64,000 bases of DNA from Muricauda sp. SCSIO 65647 (GCF_021534965.1 NZ_CP091037.1:1590501-1654500); one strand, 5' to 3'; positions 43,754 through 53,233 are shown, numbered from the stretch's first letter. Numbers and translations: made by a program. Notes: a model not told the origin generated them from the letters alone.

Positions 43754-46312
43754 CTATGGTTTTGGGGTTAACTGTTGATCTAAGTAATCTTCCAAATTTT
43801 TATGGACTTGGACGATTTTATAGTTGGAAGATAAAATTACAAAATTCTCGTCTTTGATACGGTAGTCCTTATTGTTTTTTATGAGTTCGGCAAAGCCCAG
43901 GGCAAAATCTTTTGACCTGAAGCCATGTACGACCACAAACTGGTCTTCCAAATTGTAAATATCTTTTGATACAATGTTCTTGTACCGTAAATCCTTAATG
44001 GCATCCTCTAGCCGTTTTTTGAGCTTCAGTGCTTTTTCGTTGCCGTGTATCTTAAAGGGAAAAACCACCTTCCAATTGCCTGTGCCTGAAGAACCGGTCT
44101 CTGGTGAAAACTCTTTGACAGCCAACTTCGGAAGCTGATCGGCGACCATTTGTTCGGCTTTTTTGCCTTCTGGATTGTTCGGATATGTCAAGGCCACGTA
44201 GTTCAACGCCTCTTTGAACGGCTCAAAGCCCTGCAGTCTACCGACAGCGTTCGCTTTCAACATTTCAAACTTAGGTACGATGGGATCGCCCGTAAACTTG
44301 TTGATCATTTCTTGTGATTGGGTGATCACTTCGAGGTACTGCTGGCCCTCATACATCTTATAAAGCGTTGCATAGCGAGCATCAGGGCTATCGGTGTCGC
44401 CCGCAAGCACAGCCTGTGGGTTGAGCAGAATCTCGGCATAACGTGTATCAGGATGGTTTCTGATGATGTCTTGCTTCATCTGATCGGCCAAGAGCACACT
44501 ATTACTTTCCTCATAAATCTTATAGAGATTGTATTTGGAAGGAAGAATCAACCGCTCTTCTGGGTTCGATTCCAATACGGCTTCCAGCTTACCGGCAGCC
44601 AAAAGGTTTTCGTTGAACTTTTCTTTATAGATCAATCCCAATTGGTAATTGGCAAAGTTTCGTTCTCCACGAAGGCTATCGATCACAGCCACGTCTGTCG
44701 GAATCTTATCTAGATAAAAATCGAGTGAATATTTCTGTTCATCTGTGACCTCACCATCATTTTGAACATCGGCCAGTACTTCTTCACCCGTAGCCTCTGA
44801 TGGGCCCGTTCGCGCTTTGTTGCTCCACCGCCAATCGTCTTCAAGCACGCGGTCGCCCCAACGGGTCTTGAAATCATTCTTGCCATAACCGAGGCTGGTG
44901 ATGTTATAAAAATAGAACTTGCCCTTGTTCTGCTTACCGCCCTGGGTCTCTGCAAAGGCCGCGAACCCGCTATTGGCCTTTTTCTCCTTTTCTTCAGCGG
45001 CTTCCTCGTCTTTTCGTTTCAGTTCAGCGATATACCCTTCAAAATATGTGGTGCGTTCGGTATCGGGCATTTCATAAAGCGTAATGACGCTATCGGCGTA
45101 TTGCACGATATCTTCGTATTTGATGACATCTTCCAAATTGTCAAGCTTCTTTTTGATGCTTCGAAATTTTTTGGTGTTCTCCACCAAATTTGTCAAGGTG
45201 CTATCATAATATGCCCCGGCCGTTTTGTAGGCGTTGCCGTCAAAATGATAGTCAGCGAGGTTTTGATAATTTAAGGCGCTCAACTTTTTTTCACCTTGAT
45301 TGGCACGCAATGATTTGTTGTAGTACACCAAGGCAAGACTGTCTTTTCCGATAGCCATATGGTACTGGGCCACCTCGCGATAGATTTTGCCCAAAAAGGG
45401 GCGGTTTTCACGATTTTCCTCTAGCTCGGTAAGGTATTCGAATAATGCTTCTTTATTGTTCTCTGTGATCTCTGTGTTCTGTATTTTTTTCAAATGGGCA
45501 TTGATCATATAAACCCTTGGGGATCTTCGGTTCAGGGCAATCACCTTGTCAAAGGCATAGTTTGCACTGTCTTTGTGCCCCAGTTGATTGTATAGCTGCC
45601 CGATGATAAAGAGATAGCGCCCCCGTTCTTCGTTCTTTTTCGTATAGGCTTGGGCAATTTTCATTTTTTGAATTGCCGTATCGGGCGCCTTTAAATCGAT
45701 ATAACATTGCGCCAAAACGGCATTGGCATCGGCATATTCTTGATCTTTTAACTCTTCATATCTAAAAAGCCTTTTCAAGTTTTTGATGGCCAGTTCTGGG
45801 TTGTCGAGCCGCATGTTGGTCTTTTCTCGCCAAATGGTCGCCTCGTTCAATTTATCGCTGGCCACATATTTTCTGAGGATATAGTTGAAAGACTCCAAGG
45901 CCGGTATGTACCGTTGGTCAAAATAGCGGGCCTTGCCCAAGAGCAAAAAGGCTTCATCGGTCTGCGGATTACGTTCCTCATCCTTAATGTCCATACTATG
46001 TTTCTGTATCGCCTTGGTCGCCTTTTCTTCAGCAATGAGGAAATTCGGATTATTATCTTCTGAATCAAGTTTGATTTCATCGGTCACTTCAAGACGTTCG
46101 ACGGGCAGTATCTCCCAAAAATCATCGCGATATGAATTACGCAATTCTTCACGCCCTTGTTCAAAAGCGATATTGCCATTGTACAGTACGTTGTACTTGG
46201 TTGTAAGCGCATGAAAATTGCGGTTCATGAAGGCATCCTTTTTGGTAGAACACCCCAATAGAAAAAGCATCCCGAAGATGACAAAAAAAGAAAAACGAAA
46301 ATGAAGCTTCAA
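43754..46312 (-). CDS. sprE: Gliding/type IX secretion lipoprotein SprE/PorW
   Basis: 852 residues from a TTG start at 46312. That start gives a perfect lipoprotein signal (MKLHFRFSFFVIFGMLFLLGC), whereas the ATG-free 41-residue extension to 46435 has none. The mature protein contains many TPR-like pairs (NEATIWREKTNMRLDNPELAIKNLKRL, and NRRSPRVYMINAHLKK among others). SprE/PorW is an outer-membrane lipoprotein of the T9SS/gliding machinery that couples PorLM/GldLM to the translocon. It precedes bactofilin by 3 nt; the upstream gap to the GlxA-type gene is 116 bp. Confidence 0.85.
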   Translation of the reverse strand: MKLHFRFSFFVIFGMLFLLGCSTKKDAFMNRNFHALTTKYNVLYNGNIAFEQGREELRNSYRDDFWEILPVERLEVTDEIKLDSEDNNPNFLIAEEKATKAIQKHSMDIKDEERNPQTDEAFLLLGKARYFDQRYIPALESFNYILRKYVASDKLNEATIWREKTNMRLDNPELAIKNLKRLFRYEELKDQEYADANAVLAQCYIDLKAPDTAIQKMKIAQAYTKKNEERGRYLFIIGQLYNQLGHKDSANYAFDKVIALNRRSPRVYMINAHLKKIQNTEITENNKEALFEYLTELEENRENRPFLGKIYREVAQYHMAIGKDSLALVYYNKSLRANQGEKKLSALNYQNLADYHFDGNAYKTAGAYYDSTLTNLVENTKKFRSIKKKLDNLEDVIKYEDIVQYADSVITLYEMPDTERTTYFEGYIAELKRKDEEAAEEKEKKANSGFAAFAETQGGKQNKGKFYFYNITSLGYGKNDFKTRWGDRVLEDDWRWSNKARTGPSEATGEEVLADVQNDGEVTDEQKYSLDFYLDKIPTDVAVIDSLRGERNFANYQLGLIYKEKFNENLLAAGKLEAVLESNPEERLILPSKYNLYKIYEESNSVLLADQMKQDIIRNHPDTRYAEILLNPQAVLAGDTDSPDARYATLYKMYEGQQYLEVITQSQEMINKFTGDPIVPKFEMLKANAVGRLQGFEPFKEALNYVALTYPNNPEGKKAEQMVADQLPKLAVKEFSPETGSSGTGNWKVVFPFKIHGNEKALKLKKRLEDAIKDLRYKNIVSKDIYNLEDQFVVVHGFRSKDFALGFAELIKNNKDYRIKDENFVILSSNYKIVQVHKNLEDYLDQQLTPKP

Positions 46313-46428
46313 CGTACTAATCTTTCCTACCCAATCATAACTTAAAAAAGTACAGATTATTATAGGCCTTATCGATAAAATGCCATTATTTTTTTCGGTG
46401 CCCCAACGAGAGCCGAAATCGGAAAAAT

Positions 46429-47442
46429 TTACCAAGCCGTTGGCCGCTCCAGTTCGACCCTTCCGCGATTATATTTTGCCCTATAGGCCACAGGTGAGAG
46501 GCCCACGTATTTTTTGAACAACGAGCGAAAAGCCTTTTGGTCGGCATAGCCCACTTGGTACATTACTTCATTGACGTTATATTGGGTGCTTTCCAAATTG
46601 CGTTTGGCCGCTTCTATCTTTACACGCTGAATATACTCTAATGGCGTATTTTGGGTCGCTTTCTTGAACCGTCGTACAAAATTGCGCCTACTGATGGCAT
46701 ACTTTTCTGCAAGACGTTCGACAGAGATTCGTTCTGACACATTGCCCTCGATATAATTCTGGGCCCGACGTATGGCCTCATCTTCATGGTCTTTTTGCCC
46801 TTGAAAGATGGCGAAATGGTTTTGGTTGTCGCGGTCGATATCGATCTCAAAAAATTTCGAAATGTATATGGCCGCACCACGGCCACAGTATTTTTCAACC
46901 AAATGAAGCATTAAATTCAAGAACGAAAAGGCACCGCCACTGGTATAAATGCCCTCTTCATCCGTTACCACTTTGTTAGACACAAGATTTACCATTGGGT
47001 ACATTTGTTTGAACAGATCCATTGCGGCCCAGTGGGTAGCACATTGCTTGCCGTCGACCAACCCCGTTCGTGCAAGTACAAAGGCGCCCATGCACATACT
47101 GGCAATCTCTGCGCCATGCACGGTACGCTGCTGTACCATCCACGGTATAAAGGGGTCGTTGCTTTCCAAATCTGTCAACAATTGGTCGGGCCGTAGCGCC
47201 GGTATCAATATAAGGTCGGTCTTCTTGACCTCATCGATGGTGCAATGACTGTGAATACTGAAGGCCCCATCATAAAGGGTAGATCGCTCTTCAAGGCCCA
47301 CCAAGTGCAAATCAAAATAATCATCGCTATGGGCACCCGTCTGTTTTAAAAACTCATTGGTGGCCATCAAAATCTTGTATGGGCCCACTACACTGCTCAA
47401 AATGGCATTCCCTTGAGGGACCAAAATACTTACATGTTTCAT
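46429..47442 (-). CDS. GlxA-type transcriptional regulator (DJ-1/PfpI + AraC)
   Basis: 337 residues from ATG 47442 (MKHVSILVPQGN; an upstream frame adds a poorly supported 16 residues). N-terminal class I glutamine amidotransferase-like domain (about 1-190), with ASMCMGAFVLARTGLVDGKQCATHW around the nucleophile elbow; C-terminal AraC domain (about 235-330) with two HTHs (RISVERLAEKYAISRRNFVRRFKKAT and NVNEVMYQVGYADQKAFRSLFKKYVGLSP). Members activate catabolic genes; the effector here is not known. Divergent from the DUF2461 gene. Confidence 0.9.
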   Translation of the reverse strand: MKHVSILVPQGNAILSSVVGPYKILMATNEFLKQTGAHSDDYFDLHLVGLEERSTLYDGAFSIHSHCTIDEVKKTDLILIPALRPDQLLTDLESNDPFIPWMVQQRTVHGAEIASMCMGAFVLARTGLVDGKQCATHWAAMDLFKQMYPMVNLVSNKVVTDEEGIYTSGGAFSFLNLMLHLVEKYCGRGAAIYISKFFEIDIDRDNQNHFAIFQGQKDHEDEAIRRAQNYIEGNVSERISVERLAEKYAISRRNFVRRFKKATQNTPLEYIQRVKIEAAKRNLESTQYNVNEVMYQVGYADQKAFRSLFKKYVGLSPVAYRAKYNRGRVELERPTAW

Positions 47443-47555
47443 TCTCAATGATTTTAGGCAGACTAAATGTACGCCTTTCATTTGGCACAATCAACCCTAG
47501 AAAGTGGCCGATTTGGCCTTTCTGTCGTGCTTTTCTCTTTTGTAGTTTTGGAAAT

Positions 47556-47654
47556 ATGGCGTTCAGCAAATTTGAAGGGATAAGGCAGTCGTTTTGTGAT
47601 AGGTGCCCTGAAGCCATTGAGTGCAAAATGATGGGCTTATCAAGGTCGCTTTGA
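47556..47654 (+). CDS. Possible cysteine-containing microprotein
   Basis: 32 codons from ATG 47556 to TGA 47654: MAFSKFEGIRQSFCDRCPEA with a CDRC motif and a third Cys six residues later. A -7 element TAGTTTTG (47543-47550) lies just before it, with TTTC 20 nt upstream, so a transcript could start at or next to the ATG. No family recognised; it may be chance. The rest of the 293-bp gap between 47443 and 47735 holds no other signal. Confidence 0.25.
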   Translation: MAFSKFEGIRQSFCDRCPEAIECKMMGLSRSL

Positions 47655-47735
47655 AATCAACACGGAAAAACACTTTAATGTCCAAAAACAAATGAACAAA
47701 TCGTCTTGTTGAAAGAAGAACCAAAAAACGTTGAA

Positions 47736-48398
47736 ATGATTTCAAAAGAATACAGCATATTTTTTATGGAATTAGCCCAAAACAACCATAAAGAATGGTT
47801 CCATGCCAACAAGAAACGTTATGAAAATAATGTAAAGACCCCTTTTCTTGATTTGCTCGAAAGCTTGTTGGGGAGACTCACCGAGTGGGATGCCCGTATG
47901 CTGCCCGACCCTAAAAAGGCACTGTTCAGGATCAACCGTGACATTCGTTTCTCAAAAGACAAATCTCCTTATCATACCATCATGAAGGCTGGTTTTTCGG
48001 CAGGAGGGAGAAAATCTGAGCTGCCAGGATATTACCTGGGCATCGATGCCGAGAACATACATGTGGGCGGGGGACTTTTCATGGTACGCCCGCCAGAGCT
48101 TAAAAAAGTTCGCCAATATATCGCATCAAAGCCAAAAGCGTTGATTGATATCGTTGAAGCACAGCCGTTCAAAAGTGCTTTCGGAAAACTGAGGGGCGAA
48201 AAGGCCAAACGATTGGACAAAGAACTCTTATCGGCATCTGAAAAGACAGCGCTGATATATCACAAACAGTTTTATGCCTTTGCAGAATTTCCGCTGGAGC
48301 CCTTTTATGAATCCGATCTTTTGAAAGAAGAGGTGCTTCAGCACTTTGAGCTCATTCGCCCGTTAAATGCCTATTTGACCAAAGCATTGCAATATTAA
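47736..48398 (+). CDS. DUF2461 (TIGR02453) family protein
   Basis: 220 residues from ATG 47736 (MISKEYSIFFMELAQNNHKEWF); a TTG-based extension to 47706 was rejected. The motif NNHKEWFHANKKRYE and the block LFRINRDIRFSKDKSPYHTIMKAGFSAGGRKSELPGYYLGID are characteristic of TIGR02453. The biochemical function of the family is unknown. A small NTF2-like gene follows 33 nt downstream. Confidence 0.9.
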   Translation: MISKEYSIFFMELAQNNHKEWFHANKKRYENNVKTPFLDLLESLLGRLTEWDARMLPDPKKALFRINRDIRFSKDKSPYHTIMKAGFSAGGRKSELPGYYLGIDAENIHVGGGLFMVRPPELKKVRQYIASKPKALIDIVEAQPFKSAFGKLRGEKAKRLDKELLSASEKTALIYHKQFYAFAEFPLEPFYESDLLKEEVLQHFELIRPLNAYLTKALQY

Positions 48399-48431
48399 TA
48401 GCGTTAAAGTATAATCATTAAACAGACAATC

Positions 48432-48803
48432 ATGACAACACAAGAAGTAGCAGACAAATTGGTAAGCCTTTGTAGAGAGGGCAAGTACGATGAAGCCTAT
48501 GGGCTGTATGCCGAAGACGCGGTAAGTGTCGAAATGCCAGGGGTGCCCAATGAGATCACCAAGGGCATTGACAATATTTTAAAAGGATTTGAAAATTGGG
48601 CAAACAGCATTGAAGAGCACCATGGGGGATCGGTCGGAGACGCGGTAGTGGCCGGAAACCACTTTATGGTACCGATGACCAGTGATGCCACCTTTAAGGA
48701 AATAGGGCGGTGCAAAATGGAAGAGCTCTGTGTGTACGAGGTCGAAAACGGAAAAATCAAAAAGGCTTCGTTTTTCTACGACCCATCCATTTTTGGCGGA
48801 TGA
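48432..48803 (+). CDS. NTF2-like/SnoaL-like protein
   Basis: 123 residues. The fold pattern of an NTF2-like cone is visible: helical start (TTQEVADKLVSLCREGKYDEAYGLYAEDAVSVEMPG), then strands with EIGRCKMEELCVYEVENGKIKKASFFYD. Single-domain members may act as isomerases, hydrolases or binding proteins; nothing indicates which. It follows DUF2461 by 33 nt and ends at a bidirectional terminator. Confidence 0.85.
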   Translation: MTTQEVADKLVSLCREGKYDEAYGLYAEDAVSVEMPGVPNEITKGIDNILKGFENWANSIEEHHGGSVGDAVVAGNHFMVPMTSDATFKEIGRCKMEELCVYEVENGKIKKASFFYDPSIFGG

Positions 48804-48821
48804 TCCAAGAATCATTTTTCT

Positions 48822-48854
48822 AAGCGGTGCGCCTAAAAATGCACCGCTTTTTTA
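48822..48854. terminator. Bidirectional terminator
   Basis: Stem AAGCGGTGC / GCACCGCTT (48822-48830 with 48841-48849), 10-nt loop, T-run TTTTTT on the plus strand and AAAAA/T-rich context on the other. It lies between the NTF2-like gene and the ABC ATPase gene, which converge. Confidence 0.85.
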
Positions 48855-48858
48855 TCCT

Positions 48859-49593
48859 TTAGTTCAATTCATCGCTTTTTGTCACCGATGCCCATTCACC
48901 TCCAGTAAAAAAAGCTTCCAGTTCTTTCAATGTCTGGGCCGAGGTTTGAATATCCCTGACAATTTCACCATTGTGCAAGACCACGATACGCTCGCAGACC
49001 TCGGTCACGTGCATCAGGTCGTGACTCGATACCAAAACGGTTACTTCTTCTTTGGCCGCCAGTTCTTTTATGATGGCCTTTAGGCGTATTTGTGTGGTGG
49101 GGTCTAAATTGGCAAATGGTTCATCAAGTACCACAACTTCCGGACTACCGATAAAACTGGCCACAATGCCCGCTTTTTTTTGGTTGCCCTTTGAAAGGTC
49201 ACGCAAGTATTTCTTTTGCCCTAAAATCTCACCGTGGAAAAAATCTTCGAACTGTGACAACAAAGCATCTACATCTGCCTTGTTGCGCCCCCTTAATTCA
49301 CCGATAAAATAAAAATATTCTTCGGGAGTGAGATACCCAATCAAAAAGGTTTCATCGATAAAAGCCGAGGTAAAAGGCTTCCATGCCTCACTGGTATTTA
49401 CCTGAACATTGTTATTGGCAATATGGCCCGTGGTGGGCTTTATCAAATCGAGAACCAGGCTGAACAAGGTGGTCTTGCCCGCACCATTGTTCCCGACCAA
49501 TCCGAAGCTTTGCCCCTTGGGTATTTTCAGGTGATCAATATTCAACACGGTTTGCGAACCATATTTCTTCGTCAAATTTTCTGCTATCAACAT
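48859..49593 (-). CDS. ABC transporter ATP-binding protein
   Basis: 244 residues. Walker A GNNGAGKTT (near 34-42), ABC signature LSKGNQKK (variant of LSGGQ; near 136-143), Walker B VVVLDEPFANLD (near 155-166), and the H-loop SSHDL. A single nucleotide-binding domain that pairs with the DUF5687 permease encoded just upstream (37 nt). Probably an exporter of a lipid- or peptide-like substrate; the substrate is unknown. Confidence 0.94.
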   Translation of the reverse strand: MLIAENLTKKYGSQTVLNIDHLKIPKGQSFGLVGNNGAGKTTLFSLVLDLIKPTTGHIANNNVQVNTSEAWKPFTSAFIDETFLIGYLTPEEYFYFIGELRGRNKADVDALLSQFEDFFHGEILGQKKYLRDLSKGNQKKAGIVASFIGSPEVVVLDEPFANLDPTTQIRLKAIIKELAAKEEVTVLVSSHDLMHVTEVCERIVVLHNGEIVRDIQTSAQTLKELEAFFTGGEWASVTKSDELN

Positions 49594-49629
49594 ATTGTAA
49601 AGTTCAAATGGTTTTGACTATGCTTTTTA

Positions 49630-51096
49630 TCAATTTTTCTCTTTGAATCCGGTAATCATGCCGTATTTTTTCTTTCGGTACTGTTCGGTGATGCGCTCCA
49701 TAAAATAGTTGCGCAGGGCAAAGCCGGCAATGCCCAACACTGATAGTACGACCACCGCCGCTGTCAACGAAATCAAAAAATAGAAGATGGCGAACAGAAC
49801 GATCGGCAGCCCCAATACCGGTAAGATGATCAAAAACTGTGTAGCACTGGTGCCCTGCATATTGCCAAAAGGGCTCTGATCCAATTCTATGCGCTTTTTG
49901 TTGAACGAGCCAAAATACAGGATCACGGGTATGTTCACCCCAAGGTTATATAAAGCCGAGGCAAAATTGATGGCCAATACATCTGACCCAAAGTACACAT
50001 ACGGAATGGTCAAGAAGAACATCACCACAACGCTTACCATGATAAGCAGTGCCTTTGATTCCAAATATTTTCTGAGCGGAATGTTCTGTGACATCATCAT
50101 AGAGTAGTATGAACTGTCCCAAGCGGGAATGAACTGCCCAAAATTGCTCAAGAAGATCCCGGTCATAAAAATGCCCAAAAAACAATGCATGACCTTCATG
50201 TTGGCATACACATCTTGGGTATAAAAAATCAATCCGTAGAAAACAAAGAGCAGCGATATGAACACTTGCGATTTGGTGCGCTTGTTACGCCAGATCATCT
50301 TCAGGTCAAGCTGTAGAAAGGGAGCCATATCGCCAAACCTTCGTGTCCACGCCAATTCAGAGGTTTTTGCTTCTTTCTTTTTTGACTGTAGGGCATCATC
50401 TAAAGAAATACGCTTTTTGAGAAACCTAAAATTTATCCAATAGGCCAAAACTGCAATGGCAATGGGAATTAGCACTGTTGCCGGATATGCATAGAGGCCA
50501 TGAAAAACAGGTCCGAAAATCTCGGTGACGGGCAACACCTTGAAATGATCCAGTGCATAAAGGGCTATGATAATCGTACCTATCACCACCAGTGCCTTGT
50601 TACTCTTGTTCACCAAAAAGTTCACATAGTTGACAGAGAGCACTGTTGCAACAATGGCCAACAGCCATGCCGCTATGTTCAAGGGAGGATACCCTTTCGA
50701 TATCAAAACAATGCCAAATGGCACAAAAAAGAACAAGGCCATAAGATTGTAAGCCGAAACAGAAGAGCGCCCCAAAATATAATGGGCAATAGAACTTTTC
50801 TTAATCGGAGAAATCAGTAACGGCTTGATGTCCATCACTGGAAGCTTCTGCATAAAATAGCGGAAAAACAGCTCAATCAAGACCCAGTATACCATAAACT
50901 GGCAAACCACCCATAACGGGTTCTGGTCTGGCACCAATTTTCTCAATATGAAATAAAGCCCTACACCCGACATGATGAGTACGCCCACCAAATAAATGGT
51001 CAAAAAGCCCATCAAAATCTTAATGGCCACACTTTTGCCAAAGGAGGAGGACCTGAAAAAAGATTTCCATTGAAGCCTGGTGAAATGTATGAACAT
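49630..51096 (-). CDS. DUF5687 membrane protein (ABC exporter permease)
   Basis: 488 residues from ATG 51096 (MFIHFTRLQWKSFFRSSSFG); a TTG at 51132 would add 12 residues. About 11-12 hydrophobic segments, including VAIKILMGFLTIYLVGVLIMSGVGLYFI and a C-terminal region ending in LSVLGIAGFALRNYF. This fits the DUF5687 family, fused ABC-2 type permeases found in Bacteroidota next to one ATPase gene. Together they form an export pump. The operon order is permease then ATPase. Confidence 0.88.
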   Translation of the reverse strand: MFIHFTRLQWKSFFRSSSFGKSVAIKILMGFLTIYLVGVLIMSGVGLYFILRKLVPDQNPLWVVCQFMVYWVLIELFFRYFMQKLPVMDIKPLLISPIKKSSIAHYILGRSSVSAYNLMALFFFVPFGIVLISKGYPPLNIAAWLLAIVATVLSVNYVNFLVNKSNKALVVIGTIIIALYALDHFKVLPVTEIFGPVFHGLYAYPATVLIPIAIAVLAYWINFRFLKKRISLDDALQSKKKEAKTSELAWTRRFGDMAPFLQLDLKMIWRNKRTKSQVFISLLFVFYGLIFYTQDVYANMKVMHCFLGIFMTGIFLSNFGQFIPAWDSSYYSMMMSQNIPLRKYLESKALLIMVSVVVMFFLTIPYVYFGSDVLAINFASALYNLGVNIPVILYFGSFNKKRIELDQSPFGNMQGTSATQFLIILPVLGLPIVLFAIFYFLISLTAAVVVLSVLGIAGFALRNYFMERITEQYRKKKYGMITGFKEKN

Positions 51097-51217
51097 CGGT
51101 TGGCAATTTTGGCTGGTTAGTAGCGGAAACAAGAAGATTGTTACACGAATATCTCTTTTTTCATTAAATGAAGGCCAAAAGTTCGTGAATCCTTAGTTTT
51201 GCAGCAAATTTGATTTA

Positions 51218-52267
51218 ATGAGCGAGTTTTATCCTCTAAAAGTGGCCCAAGTTGAACGGCTGACAGCCAATGCAGTATCATTGTCTTTTGAAATTCCTGA
51301 AAATCTGAAATCGGTTTTTTCCTTTAAGGCCGGTCAATATATCACCCTGAAACACCGCCTGAACGGTGAAGAGGTTCGTCGGGCCTATTCCATCTCATGC
51401 GCCCCCGGTTCGGAAAAAATCACCGTTGGCGTCAAAAAGATGCTGAACGGGGCCTTTTCCGTCTATGCGAACGAACATATAAAATCAGGCGATACCTTCG
51501 AGGTCATGCCCCCAGAAGGGCGTTTTGTGTTCGAGCCGGGCAATGAAGCCAAAAATATTGCTGCTTTTGCTGCCGGCAGCGGTATTACGCCCATCATGAG
51601 CATTGCCGAAACCGTACTCACCGGTCATCCTGATAATACATTTCTGTTGGTCTTTGGCAATCAGAGCCCTGAAGAGGTCATGTACGCCCAAAAAATCGAT
51701 GCGCTCAAACAAAAATATAACGATCAGTTTTTTCTTCAGCACATATTCAGTAGAACCCCGGGCGATGATGCGCTTTTTGGCAGAATCGAGACCTCAACGG
51801 TAAACTTCGCCCTGAAAAATAAGTTCAAACATGTCGAATTTGATGCCTACTATCTGTGCGGGCCAGAAGAGATGATCAACACGGTTTCAGATACCTTGAA
51901 AAAGAATGGGGTCAGTGACCATGCTATCTTTTTTGAGCTCTTTACCCCTTCTGAGGTAGTGGATACCTTGGCCGAAAATCTGTCGGGAAAGACACAGGTA
52001 GAAGTGCTATTGGATGACGAAGTCCATGCCCTGACCATGGATAAAAAGGAGCTGGTGCTCGATGCCGTGCTCAAAGCTAACATCGATGCCCCCTATTCTT
52101 GCCAGGGCGGGGTGTGCAGCAGTTGTGTGGCACGGGTGACCGAAGGCAAGGTCGAAATGGTCAAGAACCAGATTTTGACCGATGGCGAAGTGGCAGAAGG
52201 GTTGGTCTTGACCTGTCAGTCACATCCTGTGACCCCAAAGCTGAAGATTGACTACGATGATGTCTGA
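51218..52267 (+). CDS. PaaE-like flavodoxin/ferredoxin reductase with 2Fe-2S domain
   Basis: 349 residues. An FAD-binding barrel (AGQYITLKHRLNGEEVRRAYSIS, with RAYS near 51-54 region), NAD-binding domain (AAGSGITPIMSI; YYLCGPEEMI) and a C-terminal plant-type ferredoxin domain with YSCQGGVCSSCVARV and a last Cys (LTCQSH). This is the domain order of PaaE, the reductase of phenylacetyl-CoA epoxidase. No paaABCD genes are in the window, so it may serve another oxygenase. Its end overlaps the patatin gene by 16 nt (convergent). Confidence 0.9.
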   Translation: MSEFYPLKVAQVERLTANAVSLSFEIPENLKSVFSFKAGQYITLKHRLNGEEVRRAYSISCAPGSEKITVGVKKMLNGAFSVYANEHIKSGDTFEVMPPEGRFVFEPGNEAKNIAAFAAGSGITPIMSIAETVLTGHPDNTFLLVFGNQSPEEVMYAQKIDALKQKYNDQFFLQHIFSRTPGDDALFGRIETSTVNFALKNKFKHVEFDAYYLCGPEEMINTVSDTLKKNGVSDHAIFFELFTPSEVVDTLAENLSGKTQVEVLLDDEVHALTMDKKELVLDAVLKANIDAPYSCQGGVCSSCVARVTEGKVEMVKNQILTDGEVAEGLVLTCQSHPVTPKLKIDYDDV

Positions 52268-53043
52268 TTCAATACTTGGCCCAATAATCGGCTGCTGTAC
52301 TCATAGCCAATGTTGAATGCTTTTTCGATGCCCTTTTTATCAAGTACCCCTACTTGCTCCACTTCTTTGGGCTCGATCATAATATCGCACTCCTCGATTT
52401 TTTCACGCGATGAAGCGTAGACCATCAATCCTGTGATCCTTCCAGCCAATTGCAATGAATTCTTTAAATCCTTTTTTTGTAGCCTGCCCGCTATTGAGAC
52501 ATTGCTGCCGATGACAAAATCGCTTTGTTCTTCGATATGCTCTTTCGGAAAATTGTTCATGATGCCCCCATCAGCATAGAGAATTCCACCAATCTCAACT
52601 GGGCTGAAAACCGGTGTCAGTGCGGCAGAGGCCAACAGTGGATGTATCAACGGCCCCTTGTAAAAGACTTTTTCCCCACCGCCCATCAAATCTGTCGCGA
52701 CCACATAGAGCGGTTTTGTCAAGGCCGAGAAATCATCTTCAGGGAAATATCTCTTGAAAATGGAAAAATATCTTTCGGTATCGATCAGGCCGGGTTTCCC
52801 GATAGCAAAGAAACTGTACTGAAAAAGCGGGGTATCCTTAAAAAACTGGAGCATTTCGGCCACTGAATTACCGTTGGCATATAAGGCCCCTACCAATGCC
52901 CCCACACTGCTACCGGCAATTGCCCGTGCTTCGATACCATGCTCTCGTAACGCCTTTATCAGACCGATATGGGCCATACCGCGCACGCCACCGCCCGAAA
53001 GTACCAGTCCGATCGATTTTGCATCATGTAACGATTTCAGCAT
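52252..53043 (-). CDS. Patatin-like phospholipase
   Basis: 263 residues, a cytoplasmic-type patatin (RssA-like). The glycine-rich loop GLVLSGGGVRGMAHIG (residues 12-27), the nucleophile elbow GSSVG (44-48, Ser46), and the second catalytic residue in ADGGIMNNFP (Asp near 156). It hydrolyses acyl esters of phospholipids. No signal peptide. Its start is 64 bp from a GTCGGT dyad shared with the arsenosugar region, so TetR control is possible. Confidence 0.9.
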   Translation of the reverse strand: MLKSLHDAKSIGLVLSGGGVRGMAHIGLIKALREHGIEARAIAGSSVGALVGALYANGNSVAEMLQFFKDTPLFQYSFFAIGKPGLIDTERYFSIFKRYFPEDDFSALTKPLYVVATDLMGGGEKVFYKGPLIHPLLASAALTPVFSPVEIGGILYADGGIMNNFPKEHIEEQSDFVIGSNVSIAGRLQKKDLKNSLQLAGRITGLMVYASSREKIEECDIMIEPKEVEQVGVLDKKGIEKAFNIGYEYSSRLLGQVLNQTSS

Positions 53044-53106
53044 AGCTAAAATTAGCGGATATCCTCAAATAATCGAGAAAAATAATCGCCATTGTGATTT
53101 AATTTT

Positions 53107-53124
53107 ACAGACTATGCGGTCGGT
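53107..53124. promoter_or_regulatory. Putative TetR operator site 1
   Basis: ACAGAC-TATGCG-GTCGGT: half-sites ACnGAC/GTCnGT with a 6-nt spacer. The same 18-bp pattern is at 53234, 56639 and 56767. It lies between the patatin start (53043) and the arsenosugar operon. Confidence 0.6.
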
Positions 53125-53233
53125 TGATCTCTTTGCCGGCAACACAACGTTCATGAAATGTGTCTTTCATCGAAAACTGCTCGTTTTTCATCCTATACCA
53201 ATCCAAAATACCGCAATGGTCCACCCATTTAAA

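Noticed and set aside
51218-52267. Phenylacetyl-CoA catabolic (paa) operon
   Set aside because: Only a PaaE-like reductase is present; paaABCD and paaK are absent, and the neighbours are unrelated.
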